DNA from: Palsa-739 sp035532535
Lineage (GTDB): Bacteria > Actinomycetota > Thermoleophilia > Gaiellales > Gaiellaceae
Reading direction: 5' to 3'
Assembly (NCBI GenBank): GCA_035532535.1
Contig: DATKQT010000035.1
Coordinates: 1-64,000 of the forward strand
Length of the DNA stretch: 64,000 nt
In this document: positions 50,769 to 58,723 of the stretch, piece by piece
How positions within the stretch are numbered: the first letter of the stretch is position 1
How the letters are laid out: every line of letters starts with the position of its first letter
Notes under the pieces: generated by a model
What the model was told of the DNA's origin: nothing
What the model saw: the letters and a program-made list of their open reading frames with translations, nothing else
Database searches by the model: none
Translations under genes and position numbers: made by a program

Positions 50769-51635
50769 ATGCGGTTCGTCGTCATCGCGCATCGATGCAC
50801 GGAAACGAACGAGGCGCTCGCTGCCGCCGCCGAGGGAGTGGGCGTGGCCGCAGCCGTGCGGCCCCCGCGCGACGCGCTTCGAATCCTCGAGCCTGGAGAC
50901 GTCGCGCTGGGGCGGCTCGACGTCCGCGAGGGTCTGGACGGGATCGAAAGCGGCTCTGTCGAGCTCGAGCGGCTGACCGCTGCCGGCATCACCGTGCTCA
51001 ACCGGCCGTGCGCGCTCGCCGCCGCACACGACAAGCTGCTCACCGCACGCGCCCTCCGGCTCTCCGGCCTGCCGCATCCGCACACATGGCTGATCGCCGA
51101 AGGAATGCCGTCATCCGCACCCGAGCTGCCGCTCGTCCTCAAGCCGCGCTTCGGGAGCTGGGGCCGCGACGTCGTCCTCTGCCGGACAGCGGCCGACCTC
51201 GACGCCGCCCTCGAGCGCGCCGCGTTCCGCGGCTGGTTCCGCGAGCACGGCGCACTCGCGCAGGAGCTCGTCCCGCCGCTCGGGTGGGATCTCCGCATCG
51301 TCGTGGCCGGCGGCCGCATCGTCGGCGCGGCTCGGCGCGTCGCCGCCGCGGGCGAATGGCGCACGAACGTGTCGCTCGGCGGGCGCAGCGAACCGGTCTC
51401 GCCGCCGCCGCTCGCCCGCTCCCTCGCTCTCGCCGCCGCCGCCGCCGTGCGCGGCGACCTCGTCGGCATCGACCTGCTGCCGACGAACAACGGGTACGTC
51501 ATCTCCGAGCTGAACGGCGCGGTCGACTTCCACTCGCACTACGCGCTCGACGTCGAGGATGTCTTCACGGAGGCCGTGCTCGAGCTCCTCCGCACCGCCC
51601 ACGACCGGCGCGCGCTCGAGCTCGTCGGCGCCTAG
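50769..51635 (+). CDS. RimK-like ATP-grasp ligase
   Basis: A 288-residue ATP-grasp protein. It has an N-terminal preATP-grasp domain (MRFVVIAHRCTETNEAL), then LVLKPRFGSWGRDVVLC, QELVPPLGWDLRIVVAGGRIVGAARR (written here in part as the ATP-lid and R-rich strands), and the metal site GIDLLPTNNGYVISELNGAVDF. The layout matches RimK/LysX enzymes that join an amino acid to a carboxylate, but the substrate is unknown. ATG 50769 lies 7 bases after CACCAT, a weak -10. It lies between the Pho regulators and the oxidase operon with no clear functional link. Confidence 0.75.
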   Translation: MRFVVIAHRCTETNEALAAAAEGVGVAAAVRPPRDALRILEPGDVALGRLDVREGLDGIESGSVELERLTAAGITVLNRPCALAAAHDKLLTARALRLSGLPHPHTWLIAEGMPSSAPELPLVLKPRFGSWGRDVVLCRTAADLDAALERAAFRGWFREHGALAQELVPPLGWDLRIVVAGGRIVGAARRVAAAGEWRTNVSLGGRSEPVSPPPLARSLALAAAAAVRGDLVGIDLLPTNNGYVISELNGAVDFHSHYALDVEDVFTEAVLELLRTAHDRRALELVGA

Positions 51636-51637
51636 CC

Positions 51638-51937
51638 CTAGCGTTCCTCGAACGGCTCCGGCTTCAGATCGGTGACGACGCCGCGCTTGCCGCCGGACTC
51701 GTAGACGACATCGACGTTCTCGTGAGGCCGATACGAGCCCGCGATGCCGAGCCACATCGACAGCCAGCGGATGAAGCCGAGCTTGCCCTCCTGGGCGACA
51801 GGCCTCGGAAAGACGAGCGACCGCCCGACCACTTCGTAATCGACGCCACGAGCCTGCCGGACGCCGTTCACGAACACCTCGAACTGATCGGGGACATGGG
51901 ACGGCAGATCGACCCGCGTGCGCTCGGCCACCTCCAT
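51638..51937 (-). CDS. conserved actinobacterial small protein of unknown function
   Basis: A 99-residue soluble protein with mostly beta-strand and hydrophilic sequence (QFEVFVNGVRQARGVDYEVV, PRPVAQEGKLGFIRWLSMW). It has no signal peptide or catalytic motif. It diverges from coxB with starts 14 bases apart (51937 and 51952). Similar small proteins occur next to respiratory genes in actinomycetes as far as I recall, but I cannot assign a family. The convergent ATP-grasp gene ends 2 bases away. Confidence 0.6.
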   Translation of the reverse strand: MEVAERTRVDLPSHVPDQFEVFVNGVRQARGVDYEVVGRSLVFPRPVAQEGKLGFIRWLSMWLGIAGSYRPHENVDVVYESGGKRGVVTDLKPEPFEER

Positions 51938-51951
51938 AGAATGCCCGCGGG

Positions 51952-52914
51952 TTGCGCCGGAAGCTGATGTTCTTCGCGTTCGTCGCGGTCGCCGCGCTGG
52001 TAGTGGTGGCCGGCGCTGCAGCCGCCAACGGCGGCTTCACGCCCGTACAGCCGCACTCGCCCAACGCGAAGCACGTCAATACCGCGTACTACGTGATCCT
52101 CGGCTTCACCTCGGCGATCTTCGTGCTCGTCGGAGGAGCGCTCGCCACCTTCATCGTCAAGTACCGCGGAGGCGGACGCCCGCGCACCGAGGACGGGGCG
52201 CAGGTTCACGGTCACGCGCGCCTCGAGCTCATCTGGACTGTGATTCCGGTGCTGATCCTGTGCGTCATCGCCGTCGTCGTCTTCCTCGAACTGCCGAAGA
52301 TCGCCGACGCGCCCGCCGCCGCCGATCCCCTGAACGTCACAGTCGAGGGCCACCAGTTCTACTGGCAGTTCGACTATCCGAACGGGGCACGGACGATCGA
52401 CACGCTGTACGTCCCGGTCGGACGTGTCGTCGAGCTGAAGGTCGTCTCGCAGGACGTCATCCACAGCTGGTGGATCCCTGCTCTCGGCGGGAAGATCCAG
52501 GCGATCCCCGGCATCACGAACCACACGTGGTTCAAGGCCGACGATCCCGGCACGTACACCGGCCAGTGCGCCGAGCTGTGCGGCCTTTACCACGCCTCGA
52601 TGACCGCGAGCGTGGTCGCGACAACCGATCATGCATACCAGGTCGCCGTCACGACGACCGCGCAGGCGAATCTCGGCAAGGCCGAGTTCACCGGCACCTG
52701 CGCCACGTGCCACGGTATGACGGGGCAGGGCGGCTACGGGCCGAACCTCTCGAACAATCCGTTGCTGACGCAGAAGGCCGGACTGCTGTCGATCGTCCAG
52801 AACGGTCGCGGGAAGATGCCGGCTGTCGGCGACACGTGGACGAAGACGCAGCTGCAGGCGCTCGCGTCGTACGTGAAGGCGCACGTCTACAAGGGTGCGG
52901 CGAGTGGCGGTTAA
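51952..52914 (+). CDS. ctaC: caa3-type cytochrome c oxidase subunit II with fused cytochrome c
   Basis: A 320-residue subunit II. A signal peptide (1-25) and two helices anchor a cupredoxin domain with the CuA ligands in VIHSWW and QCAELCGLYHASM. A C-terminal cytochrome c domain carries the haem motif CATCH (C250, C253, H254) and a candidate Met ligand in GKMPAVGD. It passes electrons from its own haem c to CuA and then to subunit I. The only suitable start is TTG 51952; TAGAAT lies 9 bases upstream. The ctaD start overlaps its 3' end. Confidence 0.93.
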   Translation: MRRKLMFFAFVAVAALVVVAGAAAANGGFTPVQPHSPNAKHVNTAYYVILGFTSAIFVLVGGALATFIVKYRGGGRPRTEDGAQVHGHARLELIWTVIPVLILCVIAVVVFLELPKIADAPAAADPLNVTVEGHQFYWQFDYPNGARTIDTLYVPVGRVVELKVVSQDVIHSWWIPALGGKIQAIPGITNHTWFKADDPGTYTGQCAELCGLYHASMTASVVATTDHAYQVAVTTTAQANLGKAEFTGTCATCHGMTGQGGYGPNLSNNPLLTQKAGLLSIVQNGRGKMPAVGDTWTKTQLQALASYVKAHVYKGAASGG

Positions 52915-54547
52915 CGCCGAAGCGGTCTACCCGGTGACGTGGAAGGACGGGCGCGTGGCGAGCTGGCTCGTCACCGTCGACCACAAGCGCATCGGGATCT
53001 TGTACGTCGGCACGTCGCTCTTCTTCTTCGTGCTGGGCGGCATCCTCGCCGTGCTCATGCGCGCGCAGCTCGCCACGCCGGGCGAGAAGCTGCTGACGAA
53101 GAGCTCGTACGACGAGGTGCTGACGATGCACGGCACGACGATGATCTTCCTCGTCGTCGTCCCGATCCTCGCCGGCTTCGGGAACTACCTCGTGCCGTTG
53201 ATGATCGGCGCACGTGACGTCGCGTTCCCGCGGCTCAATGCCCTCTCCTATTGGCTCTACCTGCTCGGTGGAATCGTCCTCTGGTCGAGCTGGTTCGCGA
53301 CGGGCGGCACGGCGAAGGCGGGCTGGTGGTCGTACCCGACGCTCTCCGAGTCGCAGTTCAGCCCCGGGCACGGCCAGGACTACTGGATCCTGAGCATCCA
53401 CATCCTGTCGCTCGCGTCGCTCCTCGGAGCCATCAACTTCATCGTGACGATCGTGAACATGCGCGCGCGTGGCATGACGTGGATGCGCATGCCGCTGTTC
53501 GTCTGGTCGATCTTCACCTACGCGATCCTGCTGCTCGTTGCGCTGCCCGCGCTCTCGGCCGCAGTGACGATGCTCCTGCTGGATCGCAACGCCGGCACGC
53601 ATTTCTTCATCCCTTCGGAGGGCGGAAGCATCGTGCTGTACCAGCACATGTTCTGGTTCTTCGGGCATCCCGAGGTCTACATCATGGTGTTGCCCGTGTT
53701 CGGGATGATCTCCGAGATCATTCCGGTCTTCTCGCGCAAGCCGATCTTCGGCTACAAGGCGGTGGCGTTCGCGACGATCGGCATCGCGTTCCTGTCCCTG
53801 CTCGTGTGGGCCCACCACATGTTCACAACCGGCCTCGGCACCGGGCTCGACAGCTTCTTCATGATCTCGTCGCTGGTGATCGCCGTGCCGACCGGCATCA
53901 AGATCTTCAACTGGGTGGCGACGACGTGGCGCGGCAACCTCATCTTCGACACGCCGATGCTGTTCGCCCTCGGGTTCATCGTGCTGTTCACGATGGGCGG
54001 CCTGTCGGGGATCTTCCTCGCCGCGTTCCCGGTCGACTGGCAGTTGAACGACTCTTACTACGTCGTCGCGCATTTCCACTACGTCTTGTTCGGCGGTTCG
54101 GCATTCGGCTTCTTCGCCGGCCTCTTCTACTGGTGGCCGAAGATGTTCGGGCGGATGCTCGACGAGCGGCTCGGCAAGTGGTTCTTCTGGCTGCTGTTCG
54201 TCGGCTTCAACCTCACGTTCCTGCCGCAACACATGCTCGGGTTGCTGGGGATGCCACGCCGCGTCTACACGTACCACCACGGCGGGTTGTGGGAGGCCTA
54301 CAACCTCATCTCGACGACCGGATCGGGCGTGATGACGATCGCCGTCGCGGTCTTCCTCGTGAACGTCTACCGCACGCACGTGTTGCGCATGGGCGTGCGC
54401 GCCGGCAACGATCCATGGCTCGCCGACACGCTCGAGTGGTACACGACGTCACCGCCGCCGCCGAACAACTTCGACTCGGTCCCGTACGTCACGAGCGCGC
54501 GGCCGCTTCGCGACCTGCGGCTGCGGCTCGCGGAGGAGACGTCGTGA
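52904..54547 (+). CDS. ctaD: cytochrome c oxidase subunit I
   Basis: A 547-residue haem-copper oxidase core subunit with twelve helices. The haem and CuB ligands are in LTMHGTTMIF, FFGHPEVYIMVLP, WAHHMFTTG and VVAHFHYVLFGG. The cross-linked Tyr of GHPEVY marks an A-type oxidase, and GARDVAFPRLNALSYW carries the D-channel entry Asp. It reduces oxygen to water and pumps protons. GTG 52904 has AAGGG 8 bases upstream; GTG 52895 is an alternative. Its TGA overlaps the ctaB start (GTGA). Confidence 0.95.
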   Translation: MAVNAEAVYPVTWKDGRVASWLVTVDHKRIGILYVGTSLFFFVLGGILAVLMRAQLATPGEKLLTKSSYDEVLTMHGTTMIFLVVVPILAGFGNYLVPLMIGARDVAFPRLNALSYWLYLLGGIVLWSSWFATGGTAKAGWWSYPTLSESQFSPGHGQDYWILSIHILSLASLLGAINFIVTIVNMRARGMTWMRMPLFVWSIFTYAILLLVALPALSAAVTMLLLDRNAGTHFFIPSEGGSIVLYQHMFWFFGHPEVYIMVLPVFGMISEIIPVFSRKPIFGYKAVAFATIGIAFLSLLVWAHHMFTTGLGTGLDSFFMISSLVIAVPTGIKIFNWVATTWRGNLIFDTPMLFALGFIVLFTMGGLSGIFLAAFPVDWQLNDSYYVVAHFHYVLFGGSAFGFFAGLFYWWPKMFGRMLDERLGKWFFWLLFVGFNLTFLPQHMLGLLGMPRRVYTYHHGGLWEAYNLISTTGSGVMTIAVAVFLVNVYRTHVLRMGVRAGNDPWLADTLEWYTTSPPPPNNFDSVPYVTSARPLRDLRLRLAEETS

Positions 54548-55731
54548 CCGGCGTGGCGCCCGGGCCGTGGCTGCGCGCGTGTGCACTCGTCGCCGCCTGC
54601 GGGGCAGTCCTCGCCGTCGTTTCCGGCGAGGCGCATCTCGGCGCGGCTCATCGAGTCATCGCGGCACTTGTCGCGCCACCGCTCGCCGCGCTGCTCGTCT
54701 GCGCGTGGCTCGCGCACCGCCGGCTCGTGCCGGCAATCCTCGCGTCGTCCGCGCTGTTCGCCGCCGCGGCCGCGCTGCCGGGTCGCGCGACGCACATCGT
54801 GTTCGCAGCACTGGCGCTCGCGACCCTTCTCGTCGTCGTCGTGCAGAGCCTGCAGGAGGACCGGGCTCCGTGGGGCGCCTGGCGCGACTACGTCACGCTG
54901 ACGAAGCCGAGGATCATGAGCCTGCTGCTCGTCACCGGCTTCTGCGGCATGATCGCGGGCGCCCGCGGCTGGCCCGGCACCGAACGGGCGGTCGCCGCCA
55001 CGGTCGGGCTCGCACTCGCATGCGGCGGGGCCAGCGCGCTCAACCACGTCCTCGACCGCGACATCGACCCGCTCATGGGCGAGCGCACGCGGCGGCGCCC
55101 GGTCGCGTCGGGCCGCGTGGCTCCGAGCCGCGCGCTCGAGTTCGGCCTCGCGCTCTCAGCGCTCTCGTTCGTCCTGCTCGCGGGCGCGGTGAACCTGCTC
55201 ACCGCGGTGCTGGCGCTCGTCGGCAACCTCTTCTACGTCCTCGTGTACACGCGGTGGCTCAAGCGCACGACGTCGCAGAACATCGTCATCGGCGGCGCCG
55301 CCGGCGCGGTTCCGCCCCTCGTCGGCTGGGCGGCCGCGACCGGCCACCTCGGGATCGCCGCGTGGATCCTGTTTGCCATCGTCTTCGTGTGGACGCCGCC
55401 GCACTTCTGGGCGCTCGCGCTCCTGATCAAGGACAACTACGCGAACGCCAAGGTGCCGATGCTTCCCGTCGTCCGCGGGGAGCGCGAGACGGCGCGGCAG
55501 ATCGTCCTCTACTCGATCGTGCTGCTCGGCGTCACGCTCCTGCCCTGGGCCGCAGGCGGGGCGGGACCGATCTACGTCGTCGCGGCGCTCGCGCTCGGGG
55601 CCGTCTTCGTGGGCCTCGCCGAGCGGCTGCGGCGGGACACGACGCCGCGCCGCGCCGCGTTGCTCTTCCACTACTCCCTCGTGTACCTCGCGCTGCTCTT
55701 CGTAGCGCTCGCCCTCGACCTCGCCTTCTGA
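54544..55731 (+). CDS. ctaB: protoheme IX farnesyltransferase with a four-helix N-terminal extension
   Basis: A 395-residue UbiA-family prenyltransferase. From about residue 115 it is a normal CtaB with NHVLDRDIDPLMGERTRRRP and WTPPHFWALALLIKDNY, the two polyprenyl-diphosphate sites, and makes haem O for the oxidase. The first 105 residues form four extra helices. They contain GAAHRVIAALVAPP (H36) and ATHIVFAALALATLL (H84), reminiscent of one half of haem A synthase (CtaA), whose halves each use two histidines. The extension is seen; its CtaA origin is inference. Confidence 0.9.
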   Translation: MTGVAPGPWLRACALVAACGAVLAVVSGEAHLGAAHRVIAALVAPPLAALLVCAWLAHRRLVPAILASSALFAAAAALPGRATHIVFAALALATLLVVVVQSLQEDRAPWGAWRDYVTLTKPRIMSLLLVTGFCGMIAGARGWPGTERAVAATVGLALACGGASALNHVLDRDIDPLMGERTRRRPVASGRVAPSRALEFGLALSALSFVLLAGAVNLLTAVLALVGNLFYVLVYTRWLKRTTSQNIVIGGAAGAVPPLVGWAAATGHLGIAAWILFAIVFVWTPPHFWALALLIKDNYANAKVPMLPVVRGERETARQIVLYSIVLLGVTLLPWAAGGAGPIYVVAALALGAVFVGLAERLRRDTTPRRAALLFHYSLVYLALLFVALALDLAF

Positions 55732-55847
55732 TGGACGACGAGCTCGAGCGCAGGAACCTCCGCCTCGGCTGGCTCCTCTTCGGCGTTTTCTGGCTTCTCT
55801 TCGCCGGATGCTTCGGAGTCGCGTTCCTGTACCTCCACTTCTCCTAA
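55731..55847 (+). CDS. 38-residue single-helix membrane protein of the oxidase operon
   Basis: Thirty-nine codons starting at ATG 55731, which overlaps the ctaB TGA (TGATG). The protein has a charged N-terminus (MDDELERRNLR) and one helix (LGWLLFGVFWLLFAGCFGV) with a short aromatic tail. The size and topology resemble small accessory subunits of terminal oxidases (CydX, or CtaF/subunit IV types). The overlap and conserved charge pattern support a real gene. Its role in oxidase assembly or stability is inferred. Confidence 0.7.
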   Translation: MDDELERRNLRLGWLLFGVFWLLFAGCFGVAFLYLHFS

Positions 55848-55880
55848 AGTCAAAGCGGCCCGGAGCCGATCTCCGGAGGG

Positions 55881-57560
55881 ATGGCCTTTACCCGTGCCCT
55901 TGGGGTGACGCTCGTCGTCGCCTTTGCCGCTGGCGTCCTCGCCGGGGCGGCTCCTGCCGCGCGCCCCGTCAGAGACCACCAGATCGTGACGCCGCACTTC
56001 ATCGTCAGCTACGACACGGATCCGCTCCAGCCCGACTACACGACCGAGACGCAGGCAGGCGACATCGCCGCGTACGCGGAGCGGATGTATTCGGTGTTGA
56101 CCTCATGGGGTTACGCGGCACCGCCGCCCGACCTCGACGGCAAGATCGACATCTACATCACGAACCTGCTGATCCCGGCACCCGCCCAGGAGTCGCAGGC
56201 CATTCCCGAGGCCCTCACCGCGCCGAGCACCGGCTACATCGAGCTCGCGCCGGTGACTCAACTCCAGGGCTACGCCACGAGCGACGGTCTCGACCTCACA
56301 ACCGAGGAGGAGCGCGCGATCGCCGGCAACCTCTTCTACCTCATGGCGTTCCGGACCTGGGTTCCGGCGACCCAGGCGGACGAATGGCTGGTCTACGGCG
56401 CCGACGAGTGGGCCGGCCTCGCGGCCATCGGCTTTCCTTCCAGCGGGCCCGTGATCGGACTCGGAAGCCCGGATATCGCGCTCAACTGTCGGGACCCGTT
56501 GGCTGCTCACCAGATGTGCGACCCGGACTCCTACGTCGAGGACGGCTACGCGCGCTGGGCGTTCTTCCAGCAGCTCGCGAATCAGTACGGCAAGACCTTC
56601 ATTCTGAACGCGTTCGCCAACGCCAATCTCGGGCAGGACGCGACGACCGCGCTCTCGAACGCGATCGCGGCGGAGGGAAGCTCGCTCGCGACCCAGTTCA
56701 ACGACTACGCAGAGAGCCTCATGACCGGCAACTTCGGGGTACCCGCACTGACGGCCATACGCCCGCCTGTGCAGGATGCCGTCATCGGCGGCACGATCAG
56801 CGCGACGCTCGGGACGGTCAAGGTCCCCGTCAACCATCTGTCGGCGCGCTACATGACCTTCCAGCGCGGTGATGGCGACGGCTCACACGCCTGCTACGCG
56901 GCGACACTCTCGATCAGCGTCGCGATGCCGGCCGGGACATCGGCTCAGCCGTACTACTTCTGGGACGTCCCGGGCAGCACGCCTCAGGCGTTGAACGTCA
57001 GCGGCAACACCGCCTCGATCACTGTGCCCTGGGACACCTGCGATTGGGGCGCCGTTCGTGGCTGGCTCTCGATCCCGAACGCCGGAACGGCCGTAGACGC
57101 CGCCGATTTCGTGATCACGAGCTCGGTGGCAGTCGACCTGAACACGCCGGCCGCCGCGTCGCCTCCGCCATCCCCGGCGACCATCTGGGGCACATCCGTC
57201 CCCGTCCCGACCGCCGACCTTCCCCCGAGCATCGACGTCTTCGGCCCCGAGCTCCTCCAGCTCTCGGCCAAGACGCCGACAATCCGGCTGATCGTCGACT
57301 CGAGCGGCCCCGGCACCGTGACCGCAACGCTCGGCGCGACGGTGCTCGGCAACTACTCGCTGCGGGCCGGGAACAACGACGTCCGGTTTGCAGTCCCGAA
57401 GGGCATGCTCACGTCCCTCCGGCGCTCAGCGAGCGCCTCCAACATCCTGACGCTGACGCCGATGTCGGCGAGCGGAAACGTCGCCGGCCAGGCGATTACG
57501 CGCCAGGTTGCGATCGCTGCCGCGCCGAAGCCCGCCAAGCACAAAAGCAAGAAGAAGTAG
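55881..57560 (+). CDS. secreted protein, peptidase-like but without HExxH
   Basis: A 559-residue exported protein with a signal peptide (1-27, ending APAA). The N-terminal part (TPHFIVSYDTDPLQPD, IDIYITNLL) and the EWLVYGADEWAGLAAI helix follow the layout of MXAN_6640-like secreted metallopeptidases. The position of the expected HExxH, in AIAGNLFYLMAF, has no metal ligands, so it is probably a pseudo-enzyme or binding protein. Beta-sandwich domains follow from about residue 300, and the C-terminus is Lys-rich (PAKHKSKKK). The family assignment is tentative. Confidence 0.6.
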   Translation: MAFTRALGVTLVVAFAAGVLAGAAPAARPVRDHQIVTPHFIVSYDTDPLQPDYTTETQAGDIAAYAERMYSVLTSWGYAAPPPDLDGKIDIYITNLLIPAPAQESQAIPEALTAPSTGYIELAPVTQLQGYATSDGLDLTTEEERAIAGNLFYLMAFRTWVPATQADEWLVYGADEWAGLAAIGFPSSGPVIGLGSPDIALNCRDPLAAHQMCDPDSYVEDGYARWAFFQQLANQYGKTFILNAFANANLGQDATTALSNAIAAEGSSLATQFNDYAESLMTGNFGVPALTAIRPPVQDAVIGGTISATLGTVKVPVNHLSARYMTFQRGDGDGSHACYAATLSISVAMPAGTSAQPYYFWDVPGSTPQALNVSGNTASITVPWDTCDWGAVRGWLSIPNAGTAVDAADFVITSSVAVDLNTPAAASPPPSPATIWGTSVPVPTADLPPSIDVFGPELLQLSAKTPTIRLIVDSSGPGTVTATLGATVLGNYSLRAGNNDVRFAVPKGMLTSLRRSASASNILTLTPMSASGNVAGQAITRQVAIAAAPKPAKHKSKKK

Positions 57561-57563
57561 AGT
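57558..57563 (+). promoter_or_regulatory. -10 hexamer TAGAGT for the amidase gene
   Basis: TAGAGT ends 7 bases before GTG 57571 and overlaps the stop codon of the preceding gene. It supports GTG 57571 as the amidase start. Confidence 0.5.
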
Positions 57564-57570
57564 CGCGCCC

Positions 57571-58680
57571 GTGGAGGGCATCTGGCTCGCGCGACCCGAC
57601 GAGCCGCCCCGCGGTACGCACGTAGCGATCAAGGATCTCCTCGATACCGCGGGGCTCGTGACCACCTACGGCTCGGCGCTCTTTGCCGAACACGTGCCTG
57701 GACGAAGCGCGACCGCGGTCGAGCGCCTCGAGCAAGCCGGGTACGCCGTCGCGGGAAAGACGAACCTGCACGAGTTCGCGTACGGGATCTCGTCGCAGAA
57801 CCCGCACTTCGGCACGGTTCCGAACCCGGAGTACCCCGGACGGCTCGCGGGCGGATCGAGCGGTGGATCGGCCGCCGCCGTCGCAGCAGGCGATGTCGAG
57901 CTTGCACTGGGAACCGACTCCGGCGGGTCGATCCGCATCCCGGCGGCGTGGTGCGGCGTCGTCGGCTTCAAACCGACATACGACCTCGTCCCCGCGGAGG
58001 GCTGCTTCCCGCTCGCGCCGAGCTACGACCACGTCGGCCCGATCGCATCCACCGTCGAGGGCTGTGCCGAGCTCATGCGCGCGCTCGTCCCGGATTGGGA
58101 GCCCGTGGACGTCGAGGCGCTGGGCGAGCTGCGCGTCGGATTCGCGTGGCTCGAGCACGCCGACCCACTTGTCCGGGAGCGGGTCGCCGAGGCCCTCGCC
58201 CTCTTCCCTCACCGCGAAGCGGTCGACCTGCCGCTGAACGAGCCAGGCGAGTACCGGCTCTTCATGCGCGAGGTCGCGGACGTCCATCGAGGTCTCTTCC
58301 CCGAGCGGGCGGACGAGTACGGGGAGAACGTCCGCGGCAAGATCGAACGCTGCATGCAGGTGACGGATGAGCAGGTCGAGACGGCTCGCCGTCTCCGAGC
58401 GGAGTATCGCGACCGCTGCGACGAGGCAACGCAGGCAATCGACCTGCTCGTGACCCCGACCATCCCCTTCGTCGCTCCACCGGCGGACGCCGACGAGCTG
58501 ACGATCCGCGAGCGCGGGATCTCGCTGACGTTCCCGTTCGACTCGCTCGGCTGGCCCGGTCTCGCGCTCCCGTGCGGGCCGGCGGAGGGCGGTCTGCCGG
58601 CCTCCGTGCAGCTCGTCGGGCCTCCCGGGTCGGATTCGCTCGTGTTGGCCGCCGGAGCCTTGCTCGCATCCCCCATCTGA
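57571..58680 (+). CDS. amidase-signature family hydrolase
   Basis: A 369-residue amidase. The Ser-cisSer-Lys triad is visible: Lys in VAIKDLLDTAG, cis-Ser in RLAGGSSGGSAAAVAAG and nucleophile Ser in LGTDSGGSIRIPA. Family members usually have about 450-500 residues; here the N-terminal 60-80 residues before the IKD strand are missing, so the start may be truncated by nature or lie elsewhere. GTG 57571 is supported by a -10 hexamer 7 bases upstream. The amide substrate is unknown; it is too divergent to call GatA. Confidence 0.85.
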   Translation: MEGIWLARPDEPPRGTHVAIKDLLDTAGLVTTYGSALFAEHVPGRSATAVERLEQAGYAVAGKTNLHEFAYGISSQNPHFGTVPNPEYPGRLAGGSSGGSAAAVAAGDVELALGTDSGGSIRIPAAWCGVVGFKPTYDLVPAEGCFPLAPSYDHVGPIASTVEGCAELMRALVPDWEPVDVEALGELRVGFAWLEHADPLVRERVAEALALFPHREAVDLPLNEPGEYRLFMREVADVHRGLFPERADEYGENVRGKIERCMQVTDEQVETARRLRAEYRDRCDEATQAIDLLVTPTIPFVAPPADADELTIRERGISLTFPFDSLGWPGLALPCGPAEGGLPASVQLVGPPGSDSLVLAAGALLASPI

Positions 58681-58723
58681 GGGAGTCGCACGGCTCCACG
58701 ACTGCCGACACACACAGGAGACG

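Noticed and set aside
52895..52914. CtaC-CtaD overlap read as a gene fusion
   Set aside because: ctaC has its own TAA stop and ctaD begins in a different frame with its own start.
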